The notes: generated from the sequence alone by a model not told the origin. A DNA stretch of 64,000 nucleotides from Micrasema longulum (GCA_022494885.1 JAGVSM010003666.1:1-64000), one strand, 5' to 3'; positions 34,312-45,173 are shown, counted from the first letter of the stretch. Program-made: numbers and translations.

Positions 34312-34610
34312 CAGGTAAACGTCGTTTTGCGCCGGTTCGATTAACGCCGATTTACAATTACGCCGGTTGGTGCTTGCGTGGGATTTCCCGATTCGGCCGA
34401 CACCAGTAGCTCAATCACAAAACACTATCGACGTGCTTGAAAACATGCTAAGCATTTGAGCGATCACAATGAACAATAATGAACATGCTTAAGTTATCGC
34501 AGTCATAAGTCAAGGCGTGTGTAATCTGAAAGTCAACGCTGGTGTCGGTTTGTTTTTTGTTTTCCTAGAAAATAAATACAATTAACTGGCGAAAAAACGG
34601 CGTTTACCTG
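34312..34610. mobile_element. MITE with CAGGTAAACG ends
   Basis: Ends CAGGTAAACGTCGTTTTGCG and complement of CAGGTAAACGCCGTTTTTTC (34589-34610), about 20 matching bases. The core is TAGCTCAATCAC with hairpin TGCTTG...TAAGCA, shared with 889-1078 and 18366-18438. The start is pogo-like, but I see neither a TA nor an 8-base duplication, so the superfamily is open. Confidence 0.7.
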
Positions 34611-34680
34611 TTTTTCAATTATCTGACCCATTTTCAAACAGTTTAAGATAACTCACTAAGAAAATGGGAATCAAGTTGTG

Positions 34681-34752
34681 ATAAAGCGGGATTCGAACCG
34701 CGAATCTCTGTTTCGTGAGTCCGCGACACTGACCACAGGACCATAACCTGGT
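34681..34752 (-). mobile_element. tRNA-like SINE head
   Basis: Minus strand: TATGGTCCTGTGGTCAGTGT (A-box region) and GGTTCGAATCCCGC (B-box), spacing as in a tRNA. The 5' terminal stem does not pair with the 3' side, so it is more likely a SINE head than a tRNA gene. It does not match families A-C. Confidence 0.55.
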
Positions 34753-35380
34753 TTTTATTTTGACAATATTTTAAGGACATCCAAATTTTTGGAAAAATAT
34801 TTGATATAATTATTTTGGAGAGATAACCAATCATACGCCTTGTATATGCTTAAACTTACATAATATAAAACAAAAAAACCAACAGTTGCGAGGTTTTCCC
34901 CTAGAGATAGGCAGGGAGGATAGAATACCATTTCACTTTGTCTTTGCATACAGACCTCGCTTCCTCTACATTCATTCATCTCATGCAGGCACGCCAAATA
35001 TCCTTTGACAAAACACGTTTACCTTTTTACAATACAAGTCCGTATTTTTTTAAATTTAGTCATGTCACATCTTTACCAATCTAACTCATTTTCTGTATCT
35101 GTTAACATACGCATCGTAAATCTTTTTATTCGTTCTTTTGCCGTTCAGAACTCCTTACTTAATTTTTACGGATTTCGCTATTTGCGGACGTACTATCGTA
35201 CGGACATAATTTTACCACAAATTTTGATAGCATTTAACGTACTTATACCGAATTACTGAATATAATAATAAAAAAATATATAAGGGACAGTCGTTGAAAA
35301 AAAGAGGTGGAGGAGGAGGAAGGAGTATGAATTTACTTGGTTTTGAAGGTGTATAGTGTGATTTGCGTGTTAGTGTAATT
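34753..35380. other. Unassigned DNA
   Basis: No gene supported. The 84-codon frame at 35005-35259 has no motif. Confidence 0.4.
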
Positions 35381-35382
35381 AG

Positions 35383-35425
35383 TTTCCTGACTAAGAGGTG
35401 GGTTCGTCTCGAAACCAGTACACAC
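35383..35425 (+). ncRNA. Hammerhead-like motif, family alpha (35 kb)
   Basis: TTTCCTGACTAAGAGG then GTCTCGAAACCAGTACACAC: core CTGACTA (35387-35393, one change from CTGANGA), stem II GAG/CTC, intact GAAA, CCAG where others have CCGG, then U-A. AATCAGTAAGTGATAAATAT and TTTGACCATATAG follow, as in other alpha repeats. A decayed solo copy. Confidence 0.55.
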
Positions 35426-35429
35426 GGAA

Positions 35430-36051
35430 CAATCAGTAAGTGATAAATATTTAAAACATCTATTGAAATGTTTGACCATATAGTTAAGCCTTCAAATATG
35501 AATACGATTTTGGTGCATGTTTTTTTTTAAAATAGATCAAAACTTAAAGTAATTTGTAAGACATAATTTAATTTTATTAAGAAATGAGAATATATTCCCA
35601 TCATTAATATAAAATGAAAAATAATTTATACGAACAAACAATAAACTTTATTGTTATTAAACTTGAAATACAGCCGAGATGTTTTGCACGAAATTAGTTT
35701 GGCTACACGAAATTGGTTCTCAGAAGCACGGAGAATCAACTCTTTGCCAAGTTCACGACACTTTCGGGTTATCAGAAAGTCTATTGTGCTTTGTCTAAAC
35801 TGAAAATATCTGTCAAGTTCACAAGGCAACAGTTTTCGCTCATTTTCGCGATCAGCTTGGATAATAAATTGATTATGTTTAGACGTTACAACTAGCTTAT
35901 TGTTGGTAAAAACCAGGCGGGTTTTGTCACTTGTTTAAAGTGTTTTTTCTGCGCCATCTATAAGCCTTACGTTGGCAAAGAATATTGCTGAAATTCGGTA
36001 ATATAATCTTATTTTATTTGATTTATTGTGGTTCATAAACAATAAACAATA
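35430..36051. other. Unassigned DNA with two opposed short frames
   Basis: A minus-strand frame at 35626-35829 (YFQFRQSTIDFLITRKCREL) has gene-like composition and an AATAAA near its end, but I recognise no family. It could be a pseudogene or chance. Confidence 0.3.
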
Positions 36052-36059
36052 CATGTGAC

Positions 36060-36862
36060 CATAGAACTAAGAAAAGTCCAGAAACCGCATACGCCCATCA
36101 AACAGAAGGCGACTAAACTACTCATAAATGAGTGGTTTCACGTTTTGACCCATTAGTTTATTTGTAGACGTCGCTCAGTACGCAACTCCCGATTTGAATT
36201 CGACTTTACCGTGTGGGTCATTTTAAAGTGTAGAAATACTGCTGGGATCTTAGAGAAACATGATAGGATCACATTTCATGTGTAATTAGCAAATGCATGT
36301 GTAAGTAACAAATGCATTACTTAAAAAATGACTTCTTTTTCCATCTGTCAGATTGTAGAAAAAACAAAATGGATATATCGTAAGTGTTACCAGGGTAGTA
36401 ACTTTTTTATCCTACTTTGCTCAACTAATAAAAGAACTAATAAAAGTTAGACCTCGGATTAAACAACGCCGTGGTGGAAATTTGAACGACATTATCTTTA
36501 AAATATTAAATATTATTTAACAAGATATAAAAATATAAGTTTTATGTCAAATAAAATTTGTTTTATATTTTAAGTTCAGAGTTCATTAATTCAATTACTC
36601 TTATTAAATGACCCTTTACTTATCTACTCTGTTGTGTCAATTAATGTTTCCACGTGCATTTTAATATTTTAGAAAAATTTACAAATTGCTTTTTTTACCT
36701 TACATTTGTGTTATGATTATATCTTTTCCCATCGTGCAACATTACGCGGCGACTTCACGAATGCACGCGGCGAAAGTAGGGCAAAGTGGGGGGATTTTCG
36801 GACACAGTCCGACGAATTCAAATATGATTCTTCGCTCTTTCTGGACTATTCTTAATTCTATG
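36060..36862. mobile_element. DNA transposon family T, copy 2 (8-bp TSD)
   Basis: 803 bases, with ends CATAGAACTAAGAAAAGTCC and the complement of CATAGAATTAAGAATAGTCC (23 of 25 bases match). Flanked by a perfect 8-base duplication CATGTGAC (36052-36059 and 36863-36870). The interior matches copy 1 at 23581-24844 on both sides of the LINE there and has no insertion. Non-autonomous; hAT-like by duplication length. Confidence 0.93.
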
Positions 36863-37014
36863 CATGTGACATTGGTATAATAATCACAATTTGTTATTTT
36901 TAGATATTGTTAATCAAATACACTGGTCATCGTGATTTTTGTTTTACGAACCAATAGGTGCACTTAATGCAGTTTTTTATCCGGCTTTCAAATACGTATT
37001 CGTAATTTCTCCAT

Positions 37015-37260
37015 CACCTACAGAATTTCGTCAAAGCCATAGACAATACCCTTGGTTTCATTTACCTCAAACGAAAGTTTCCTAAAGTTAGTGATGCAGA
37101 AATTGAAGGGAATATTTATAGGTCCACAAATACGATCACTTATGCATAATAAAAACTTTGAGAAACTATTGAATTCACTGGAAAATGCAGCTTCGTAAGC
37201 ATTCAAAAATGTTACTCACAGTTTCCATGAAAGTCAGAATATTCGAATATCGTACTGTTA
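37015..37260 (+). pseudogene. Possible decayed transposon-associated ORF
   Basis: Across frames the + strand reads KAIDNTLGFIYLKRKFPKVS, DAEIEGNI, then GPQIRSLMHNKNFEKLLNSL and AFKNVTHSFH. KFPxxSxAxIxxGIFxGPQI is an arrangement I associate, from memory, with a family of uncharacterised proteins frequent in arthropods and often linked to transposons. Frameshifts and a stop are present. The family name is unknown to me and the match rests on recall. Confidence 0.35.
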
Positions 37261-38214
37261 AGTAAATAACAGCATTTATCGATACTATTCCTGGCCGATT
37301 ACCTTTAGTTCCTATCCTTCTTTTGACCCATTCTTATGGTACTTACCTAACATCAAGATAGAAGGTATTCAAAATGAGAAGATTCGGATTTAGAACAAAA
37401 ACAAAACAACATTTTTGACTTCACATAAAATCTGAAAAAAGTGGTTGGAATTGTAGCGCGTCGAGAAAAACATTGTTATATTAAAGTTCATTTGTGATCC
37501 AGTGCCAGAAATTGAAGAACATTTAGATTATATTACAGGTAGGTATCCACTCCATGTACCTATTCCTTTCTCGAATATTTCCCAATTCACAAAACTGAAT
37601 GAAATTCGATTTTCAGCTCTGGGAACGATGAAAAAAAAAAACAATTATACTCCTTATTTTATTCATTATTAAAAAAAATCAGATTTTAAGAGCTAAAAAT
37701 ATGCTCATGTCAAAGGTTTACATTTCGCTGAAAACGGCACGTAAATCTGTCGAGTAGTTATTCAGTCTATCAAGGCCTTTTATATACATTGGATACGAAT
37801 TTTATTTGTTTATATGTATTTTTACTTGGCTGTGCACTGGCTGGTAACTGTAATACTTACTTGTTGGATTTCTCAATTTGAACTGACGCAATTGAACATG
37901 TTCAACATGTAGGTGAATTTGATAACAATCAGTGGAGTGGTACAATGAACAGCAAACTGTTTCACAAATAATATCGCCAGCACAAAGAGAACAAACGCTT
38001 TAATTACCCGTGCATGTTTGCATTCCTAAACCACGATTTGCACTGGTGAACTTTACCTGCTCAATACTTACTAATGCACTTCTTGTTGGCAGCTTAACTG
38101 CTTTGAACTGTAGTTCGAGGGTTTGTTCTAATAGCCAATAGTACCTAGATCGTAGTTCATTCTAGGAAAGAACGATTTCCTAACCGAAAATATCGATCAT
38201 CCAGTTTATTGGCC
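37261..38214. other. Unassigned DNA
   Basis: May include further decayed pieces of the frame at 37015-37260, but nothing is recognisable. Confidence 0.4.
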
Positions 38215-38335
38215 ACACAATTACACAGTGTGTAGAGAAAGTGGCCACTTAAACCAACCAATGATAGATCATAAGCCCTGTAAATGCCTAAACCTTCATT
38301 TCCATCTCTAAAATGTTCTTCAATTTTTTTTCAAT
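38215..38335. mobile_element. Hairpin-like element D, partial
   Basis: Contains ACACAGTGTGTAGAG, GTGGCCACTTAAACCAACCA, ATAAGCCCTGTAAATGCC and CTCTAAAATGTTCTTC, matching the right arm of copy 2 at 19630-19740. Only one arm is present. Confidence 0.7.
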
Positions 38336-38625
38336 CTATTTATTTATTTTATAAACGTTTATTTATTCGTACATTACAATATATTTTAATGCATATATAA
38401 CACGAAAAAATTAATACTTAAATTTAAATATACAAAAATTGTAAAATAAAAATACCCAGCAATTATAGAGAAAGAATGCTTTCCTCTCTTAACTTTTTTC
38501 ACTAATATGAAATATGTCAATATCCGAAGAGATACGGTTGAGTAAAGACATTGCTCTTCCTACTGGCATTACCATCGGCAGCATTCAACTATCTTGTTAT
38601 ATGATAATCAACATCAGGGCGTCTC
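38336..38625 (-). mobile_element. LINE 3' end (Jockey/CR1-like)
   Basis: Minus strand near 38600-38510 reads MLPMVMPVGRAMSLLNRISS, DIDIF, ISEKS and a stop. The blocks PxGRAxxxLN and DIDIF match the end of the LINE at 49260-49870 (LMVMSIGRASSMLNNI, DIDIF). Only the last 30 codons and the 3' UTR remain. Confidence 0.75.
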
Positions 38626-38646
38626 TATTTATTTGATATATTGCAT

Positions 38647-38932
38647 ATGAATCTTCAACCCTACAGGAAATCGGATTGGAACTACTTTGGACGACGTCAC
38701 TGGTTCATATAAATCAACCAATGATAAGAGAGCTGTGAAAGATTTGCTTACCCTTAAACGGACCAATCGGCAGAACTGACAGAGAATAAGCGGAAGATAA
38801 TATCTTTCAGAAGAAATGCAAAACTTTAAAAAATCATAGAACTGATAACACGAAATATAAATATTTTTAAAAAAAGGCTTTTTTTAATAGTCTATTAACA
38901 AATATATATTTTTTTAACACAGAACTTCTTCA
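38647..38932 (+). mobile_element. MITE family F, internally deleted copy
   Basis: Shares GACGTCACTGGTTCATAT, ATCAACCAATGATAAGAGAG, GAATAAGCGG and the right end AGAACTTCTTCA with the full copies. The left end is degenerate (TGAATCTTCAACCC) and about 130 bases after it are missing. Confidence 0.78.
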
Positions 38933-38934
38933 TT

Positions 38935-39310
38935 GCAACAGTCATACGAAGAAACATATATACAAGAAACTGAACAAAAATAATATAAAACAACCTAGCA
39001 AAGACAAACAAGGACAATAAAATAATGGAAGATATATAATATGTTTAAAAACACGATCAAAATATATATAAGACATCAAACTAACCTATGTCAATCAGTA
39101 TTCATCCCACACTGTATTAGTGGCGAATAGATCTACGAAAAGCATTTGACGAATTGCGTAATCTACACATTCTGGACATCTAGGCATAAAAACAAGATTT
39201 GCTCTTAGAAGATTTGATAAATAGCAGATTTTGACTTCTGGTGACATGATTGGGAACAGGAAAAGAAATTGATTGCAACAGAGGTGAGACATCACTTATA
39301 GCATTTATTG
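38935..39310 (-). mobile_element. LINE C-terminal fragment, same family as 23725-24195
   Basis: Nucleotide match to 23725-24195 in the same orientation, including ATCTACACATTCTGGACAT and AGCAGATTTTGACTTCTG. Coding is more decayed than in the 24-kb copy. It sits immediately right of the MITE F copy. Confidence 0.8.
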
Positions 39311-39424
39311 GTACAAATCGAGACGGTTTAAAGTAAAATCAATATTGATTTACGAAAATGCGTGTATTTGTATGAAAATCAAAAGTATCTTCGTCGGCTA
39401 CATATAGTGTTTGGAGATTTATTT

Positions 39425-39870
39425 TTATTTTTATTCTTATAAATGAATTCCATAAAAGGTACATGTTTTTTAAAAATACTATACACATCTACTTTTATAC
39501 ATCTAGTAAATGTTATCACTGTAACTCTCTAAAAAAAGAGACTAACTCTTGTGCTTGGAGAGTGACTTACACTGTTGTAGTTGTTTATTTATAAGAGTTT
39601 ATATATTTTTTAATAAACGAGTACATGAGAAAGAAAAAAAACATAAGATATAAAAAGAAAAAAACATTAAATAATAATACAATCATACTAATTAAAATTT
39701 AATGCAATTTCTTTAGATTTACTTTAAATTTATTTGTAGATATAATATTTTTAATAGTTTTTAGTTCATTGGGGAGATTATTATAATTTTTTACACCTTT
39801 GAAGACAAGGCTATTTTGACCATGACTTGAATGGAATTTATTTTAAATGCATCATAATTTCTTTTTTCAT
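39425..39870 (-). mobile_element. LINE 3' end, same family as 59440-59935
   Basis: Shares CATCTAGTAAATGTTATCAC, TTACACTGTTGTAG and TTTTTTACACCTTTGAAGAC with 59440-59935. On the minus strand a decayed FKGVKNYNNLP-like text can be followed. 5'-truncated. Confidence 0.75.
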
Positions 39871-40439
39871 GCAAATTTAATTTGTTGATAAAATTTCAGT
39901 TTAATGTTTACTTCTCATTGCAATTCGGGCCGTAATGTGAATATAAGTTTAAAAATCTTCACTTAAATAAAACATAATATTTAGTGTAGGAAGCTATAAA
40001 CTGAAGTACATAAGACAAGAAAAATACTGTCTTTTTTCGAGCAACAGAGTAGCTAGTTTGCTAATTTAAGTGTCCATTTTAAAAATTGATATATTTTTAT
40101 TGGTAGCGAACCTATTGACATAACGGACCCTGTAGGTAATTATGTATTTTTACTAAACCTTCCTTGTTGGAACAGGAATTATAATTAACAATGTTATCTT
40201 CCGGAAGCAAGTGTACAGGTGTAACAAAATTTTCTCATATTTCCGATTAAATCTGTTCCCACCGGAATGAATTCAATTGTTGATCATTCCAAGGAAATTG
40301 TGTTCGCACCGAGGAAACATAACATGTCAGGAAAATCTTAATGTCTTGTTACAAATTATTTATTACTCCGCTGTTTTTGCGTGCAAGTTGATTTATTTAT
40401 GTCATTATAAAGTTACTTCTACTACCATCACGCTATTTC
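39871..40439. other. Unassigned DNA
   Basis: No gene or repeat boundary recognised. Confidence 0.4.
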
Positions 40440-41225
40440 TTCTTAGAGGTAGGCAGAGATGATGGACCGCCACACACGTCTAACCTGACATATATTTCTT
40501 GCTTCTCCTACATTAATATATCTTGTCATACATGCCCTTTGGTTGTGTCTGCTTTTATCATGGCCAGACTTAAGATTTTGATTAATCTGATCATGCCACG
40601 TGTTTTTTGGTCTTCTTCGCTCTTTGATACCATTATTTTAAGTCATTCATTTGTTCTACATGACCAAACAATTTAAGTGACCCTTTCTTAATCTTTTCAA
40701 TTATACCTGTCTCAGATTTGCACGCTGGCATGATTTCATCATTCATAATCGAAACCCTATCATACATTGATTTTATGGTTGTTTTGTTGCTATTAAACGT
40801 CGGGTTATGTCGACTGCCTAGTAAGTTCCACATAAATTGCTAAATATTTATCCGCGTTGATATTGTTCCGTAAAAATCGTCTCGTGAGAACGGTTTTTAC
40901 TTCACGCTCGTTTTGGGTAAATCTTCAGACTAACATGGTATGTGTAATGCACAGATAGAGCAAAAGATTGTACTTACAGTGTTATTATCTATATTAATTC
41001 AAAAGATACAATTTATAAATTTAACTAAACTTAATATAATAGAGAATGGAAATACTTACAAATAACTCAAAGAATCTAATTTGCGTAATTTAACCGCGTT
41101 CGCTCTGCTTTCATGCTTTTTTTGGCAATTCCATGTTTTTCTTCCTAATATAAGTGTTGGAACAATTACTCCATTTTGCATTGCCAATCTTGCTTCGATT
41201 GACATATTTTTGTTTGCAAAAGTGC
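40440..41225 (-). mobile_element. RTE-like LINE C-terminal fragment, split
   Basis: Left part 40440-40790 reads, on the minus strand, MYDRVSIMNDEIMPACKSET, GIIEKIKKGSLKLFGHVEQM. Right part 41110-41225 reads IEAKLAMQNGVIVPTLILG. These are adjacent blocks in the 22-kb copy (22091-22640), so about 320 bases at 40790-41110 are foreign here. I cannot classify the intervening sequence. Confidence 0.75.
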
Positions 41226-41810
41226 GTCGTTCATTTTATTTAAACGTAATTTCAATTTTTCATTGTCGGCGTGGTAATATAAATGATAATCATCGATTAG
41301 CTTCCACTGGCGTAAACAGTATTTTATATTTCTTATGTAGGTACAAAAATAATTATTTGAAAATCAACTGTACTTATTTCTTTAACTTTTATACTTTAGA
41401 AATTATTTAACATTAATTTTAACGTTGGGTTTCAAAGCACTTTTTCTTTTTTTTAATTGAGTTACATACGGCATTAAATATTAAACATACTCTGACCCGT
41501 GCCTAGGACACTTACCTATATACTTTTCTCCACGTGAGAATTTACATAGAAAAGATTATATACAGAGAGATACTTACAAACTTTTAAAATAGTGTTAATA
41601 ACCACAGTTTTTAATTATATACATAGTATTTCATTTCGACGTGGATCTTTATATTATTTTTATTATAAAACGTACAAAAAATTCAAACATAAACTGAACA
41701 CTGATTAACCGACAATATTAATGTTTCATGAATTTAATTTCATTTCATTAACCATATATATTTAATACATTGAAATAAAATAAAACCACTTATATTTTTT
41801 ATAATTTGAC
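41226..41810. other. Unassigned DNA
   Basis: No gene recognised. Sequence just left of 41811 (AAAACCACTTATA) belongs to the Penelope terminal region. Confidence 0.4.
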
Positions 41811-41850
41811 AATCGACTAGTTTCGGTAATACTATGCCTTCTTCGGGGTT
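41811..41850 (-). ncRNA. Hammerhead-like motif, family gamma (41.8 kb)
   Basis: Minus strand: AACC, core CCGAAGA (41841-41847, one change from CTGANGA), a weak stem II GGCA/TACC, intact GAAA, self-complementary CTAG, U-C at the cleavage site, then GATTG. Immediately downstream of the GIY-YIG frame, on the same strand. Confidence 0.62.
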
Positions 41851-41852
41851 AA

Positions 41853-42380
41853 TTACAAACTAACATAACATATATAATTTTTTCGCAGTGAAGGTAGAGT
41901 GGGCGTGGCTACAGGGGTAGAGAAGAAAGGGGGTTTGTGTGTGGATTTAGGAAAAAGGAACATATTTAAAATGGGACTATTACTAAGATTTATTTGATTA
42001 TTGATAATATTACAATTTTTATTTACAGCCTTTCTAATCTCCAATATTTCAAAATAATCAAGTGCATATCCTTTTTTGTTTGTATGTAAAATTATGATGC
42101 CATCTTCAAAGTTGAATGAGTGACTATTTGTTAGGATATGGTCAGCAAACTCAGAAAAGTTATAGTTTTTAAGACATCTCATATGTTTTTTAAATCTAGT
42201 TTTAAAAGTACGTGATGTTTTTCCTATATAAAATGACATGCAGTCATGGCACATCAACTTGTAAATGCCTGATCCATCTAATTTATCAGTTTTTTTTAAA
42301 GTGTTTTTTAGTATACTTCCTATATTATTGGTTGTGTAAAATGCCGGTTGTATGTCAACATGTGGTACATAAAAACAAAG
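41853..42380 (-). CDS. Penelope-like element GIY-YIG C-terminus
   Basis: An open frame of about 175 codons beginning after a TAA, so its 5' end is the truncation point. It reads YVPHVDIQPAFYTTNNIG, KKTDKLDGSGIYKLMCHDC, FYIGKTSRTFKTRFKKHMR, NFSEFADHILTNSHSF, FEILEIRKAVN, CNIINNQIN. GIY and YIG boxes are both intact, with the arginine-rich helix after YIG. In Penelope-like elements this domain follows the reverse transcriptase and nicks DNA during integration. The reverse transcriptase itself is absent. The hammerhead-like motif at 41811-41850 lies right after the stop. A related broken frame is at 6023-6379. Confidence 0.85.
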   Translation of the reverse strand, partial: LCFYVPHVDIQPAFYTTNNIGSILKNTLKKTDKLDGSGIYKLMCHDCMSFYIGKTSRTFKTRFKKHMRCLKNYNFSEFADHILTNSHSFNFEDGIIILHTNKKGYALDYFEILEIRKAVNKNCNIINNQINLSNSPILNMFLFPKSTHKPPFFSTPVATPTLPSLRKNYICYVSL

Positions 42381-42544
42381 TTATTTTATTTTATTTTAAT
42401 GTATTAAATAATAATGTTCCACAAAGTAAGTACTTTAAACATCAAAAATACAATATATTTATACATATAATGTAAATATATATATATTTTAAATATTTAC
42501 TCGATAATCTTAAAATTAAAGTCCTGCTAAACTCTAAGCATACG

Positions 42545-42961
42545 TGAGGAACTTCAGCCCTACGGGAAATCGAATGCAAAAACTATTTTCTTGCGCGAGA
42601 TAAAAATTTAAGCATTAAATTGTATCGCAAAGTTTCTTGAAAATGTACGAAAAAATAATAAAATAAATTAAAAATAAAAACGCATTTCTTTGAATGACGT
42701 CACTGGTTCATATGAATCAACCTATCATATGAGAGCTATGAAAGATTTCCGGTTGCTTGCCGTTTCTAGACCAATGGAAGGATCTGAATAAGAATAAGCG
42801 GAAACGAACCTATGACGTCACACGCGGAGTTATTACAGAAATTAAAAAAATTAAAAATCGTAGCTCTAATAATACGATGTATAAAAATTTAAAAAAAAAT
42901 TTTTTGCTTCATTCAATAGTCTATTAACAAACATTTTTTTTAAAACCACTGAATTTCCTCA
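42545..42961 (+). mobile_element. MITE family F, full copy
   Basis: 417 bases from TGAGGAACTTCAGCCC to CACTGAATTTCCTCA. The interior (GACGTCACTGGTTCATAT, GAATAAGCGG, GACGTCACACGCGGAGTT) matches 26242-26666. No coding. Confidence 0.87.
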
Positions 42962-44149
42962 TTCGTCAGCAGGTTCTTATATTTTTCTTTCAAAGTTTGA
43001 AACTTATATAACCTATATGAACAAAAATTATGTTTGAAAATATATTTTTTTTTATGTATAAATTAACGACTATCATCAATTCAAAAAACATGTTTTATAT
43101 GCCATATTTTTTCATACCAATTTCATTTTAGTAAAATATATGAAAACTTGCCCTGAATACCTATATGTTATTAAAAAGGATGCCTAAACAAATAAACTAG
43201 CCAGAAACTAGTGGTCGACTACCAACATAAGCAAAAAAAAAATGAGAAGTACGAAGGCAAAGTAACAAAAAAATAATTTCGTCGCTTTTCAATTTCTGCC
43301 GGTACGTGAGTAAATAAATCTTAAATTTCTTGTAAATAAATGTCCACTCGGTCTAAAAGGGTAGTGTTCTTAGCTGTGTATTTTATTTGTAAAAAAAATC
43401 GTGCGGCAAAGACAAATGGCCTTAGATTTTTTAAAAGAACCGTGACGTCATGCGCGGCCCAAGACTTAGTAGTGAAACTTTGGTAATGAAGTCTTTGTTA
43501 GGTAGTTAGTGCCTAACTTTACCATTTGCGAGAAGACAATAAAGATGGTTCTAAGAGGAAGTTTTCACTTTAGTTTTCATTTTCCGCGCTACTGCATAAG
43601 AACTACATGTTACACAGAGGGGCCCATCACATCAGTACCAAATGATGTCTATTTTTTATAAAATATTTATGTCACTATGTCTTTCCGTACATAATGCTGC
43701 ATGTGCATATCATTGATACATGATTTTTTTGTTAGAACATATTTTTTTTAAATTATATTCTTTTCAAAATAATATCATTAAAACTAGCAGACATTTAGTA
43801 TTTTTTGTTACTGCAAAACCAATCTGCTAGTTACATTTATATATATATATATATATGTAAATATTATACTAATAACATCTATGTATGTTCATTTACTTAC
43901 ATATAACTTTTTTCTACATAATTATTTATACTTATTAACATTATTTTCTATTGAACTATTAGTCAAAAACATATTTTACTATACTGCAACACTAATTGTA
44001 TTTTAAGAAGGTTTTAATATGTTTACAAAATTCGTTTATACCTTTTTCTTCGTAGATATTCTTTGCCATCTTATTAAAAAGTTTAAAGACCACACTTGTA
44101 ATTTTTCTGTCCCCGTAATAGTTTTACTGGCGTATATAATAAATATATA
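42962..44149. other. Unassigned DNA
   Basis: No gene supported. An AT microsatellite lies at 43840-43857. Confidence 0.5.
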
Positions 44150-44998
44150 TTTTTTTTTCAAAATAAAAACCTTTATTAGCATAAATAAACAATACATTCA
44201 GTAAAAAAAATGCAACACTTAAGGTTGAACTTGCCAAAAAAGAGCCTTGCTCTTGTGTTTGGCGAGTTTACAAAATAACATAAAAAAGAAAAAAAAATGA
44301 AAAACAATAAATAAAAAATTAAACATTTTTAAAAATTGTGAAAACATTACACTGAATTTTTTTTAATTAAAACACAAAATGTAAAAACACAATCTTTTTA
44401 AACACAGGCACATATTAAACAAACAATTCAAAATACAATAAATGTTAATTATGTCAAGGAGCTTTTCTTTAATTTATCCTTAAATTTTCTGTAATTTATT
44501 TCTTAACGTAGATTTTGTGGTAAATTATTGAAAAGCTTTTGTCCTATATAAGTATAATGATGTTTGGCCGTGGTAGTTTTAATTCTCTGTAGAGCGAGGC
44601 ATCCTGTTCTTAACCTTCCCGTTATATGGTCCGATGAGAGGCTCTCCTTATGCACCTGGAGCATACAACACTATCCGTAGATATCCTCCACTCTTAAAAC
44701 ATTAAATTCTTTGAACAGTTCGGTAGTTGAGAACAAGGATGGTTTATATAGTATTATTTTAATATTTGTTTTCTGTTGAACTTTTAAGGGTCTAAGATGA
44801 GCGTTAGAAGCCCCTCCTCATCCAACTATTGCATATTGAATGATTGACTGTACTAGAGCATAATAATCTGTCTTCAATTGATCCGTCGATAAGATACGTC
44901 TAAGTTTTAAAAATATGTGGAAAAATTTTCTTAGTCTTTTACACATTGAATCTATTTGTTCTTTCCATTTAATATTTTGCTCGATTATTATTCGATAT
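44150..44998 (-). mobile_element. LINE reverse-transcriptase tail (Jockey/CR1-like)
   Basis: Minus strand from 44998: QNIKWKEQIDSMCKRLRKFF, LKLRRILSTDQLKTDYYALV, QSIIQYAIVG, then in other frames LRPLKVQQKT, KPSLFSTTELFKEFNVL, DHITGRLRTGCLALQRI and LFNNLPQNLR. This is the conserved order after the palm in Jockey/CR1-group proteins. Related in layout to 4780-5485. Frameshifts and stops are present. Its 5' truncation point abuts a headless SINE B at 45004. Confidence 0.83.
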
Positions 44999-45003
44999 AT
45001 ACG

Positions 45004-45163
45004 CAAGACGCCTGACTCACGCACGGAAGGTTCCGGGTTCGATTCCCGGTGAAAACACAAAAATTAAAATGTGATTTTTCTCAAGCCTGGGTGCTCTGTG
45101 ATGTAATTCACTACTGTAATTGGGCCTATTGGCCTGTTGTGGTGCAAAAATAAAATAAATACA
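45004..45163 (+). mobile_element. tRNA-derived SINE family B, copy 3, 5'-truncated
   Basis: Starts at AAGACGCCTGACTCACGCAC, lacking about 25 bases of the head including most of the A-box. B-box GGGTTCGATTCCCGGTGAAA and body are intact. Confidence 0.9.
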
Positions 45164-45173
45164 TATATAATAG

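Noticed and set aside
34681..34752. A functional tRNA gene on the minus strand
   Set aside because: Boxes are well formed, but the ends do not make a 7-base acceptor stem and no T-run terminator follows at the right place.
35626..35829. 67-codon minus frame with gene-like composition
   Set aside because: No family recognised and no clear exon borders; mentioned only within the unassigned stretch.
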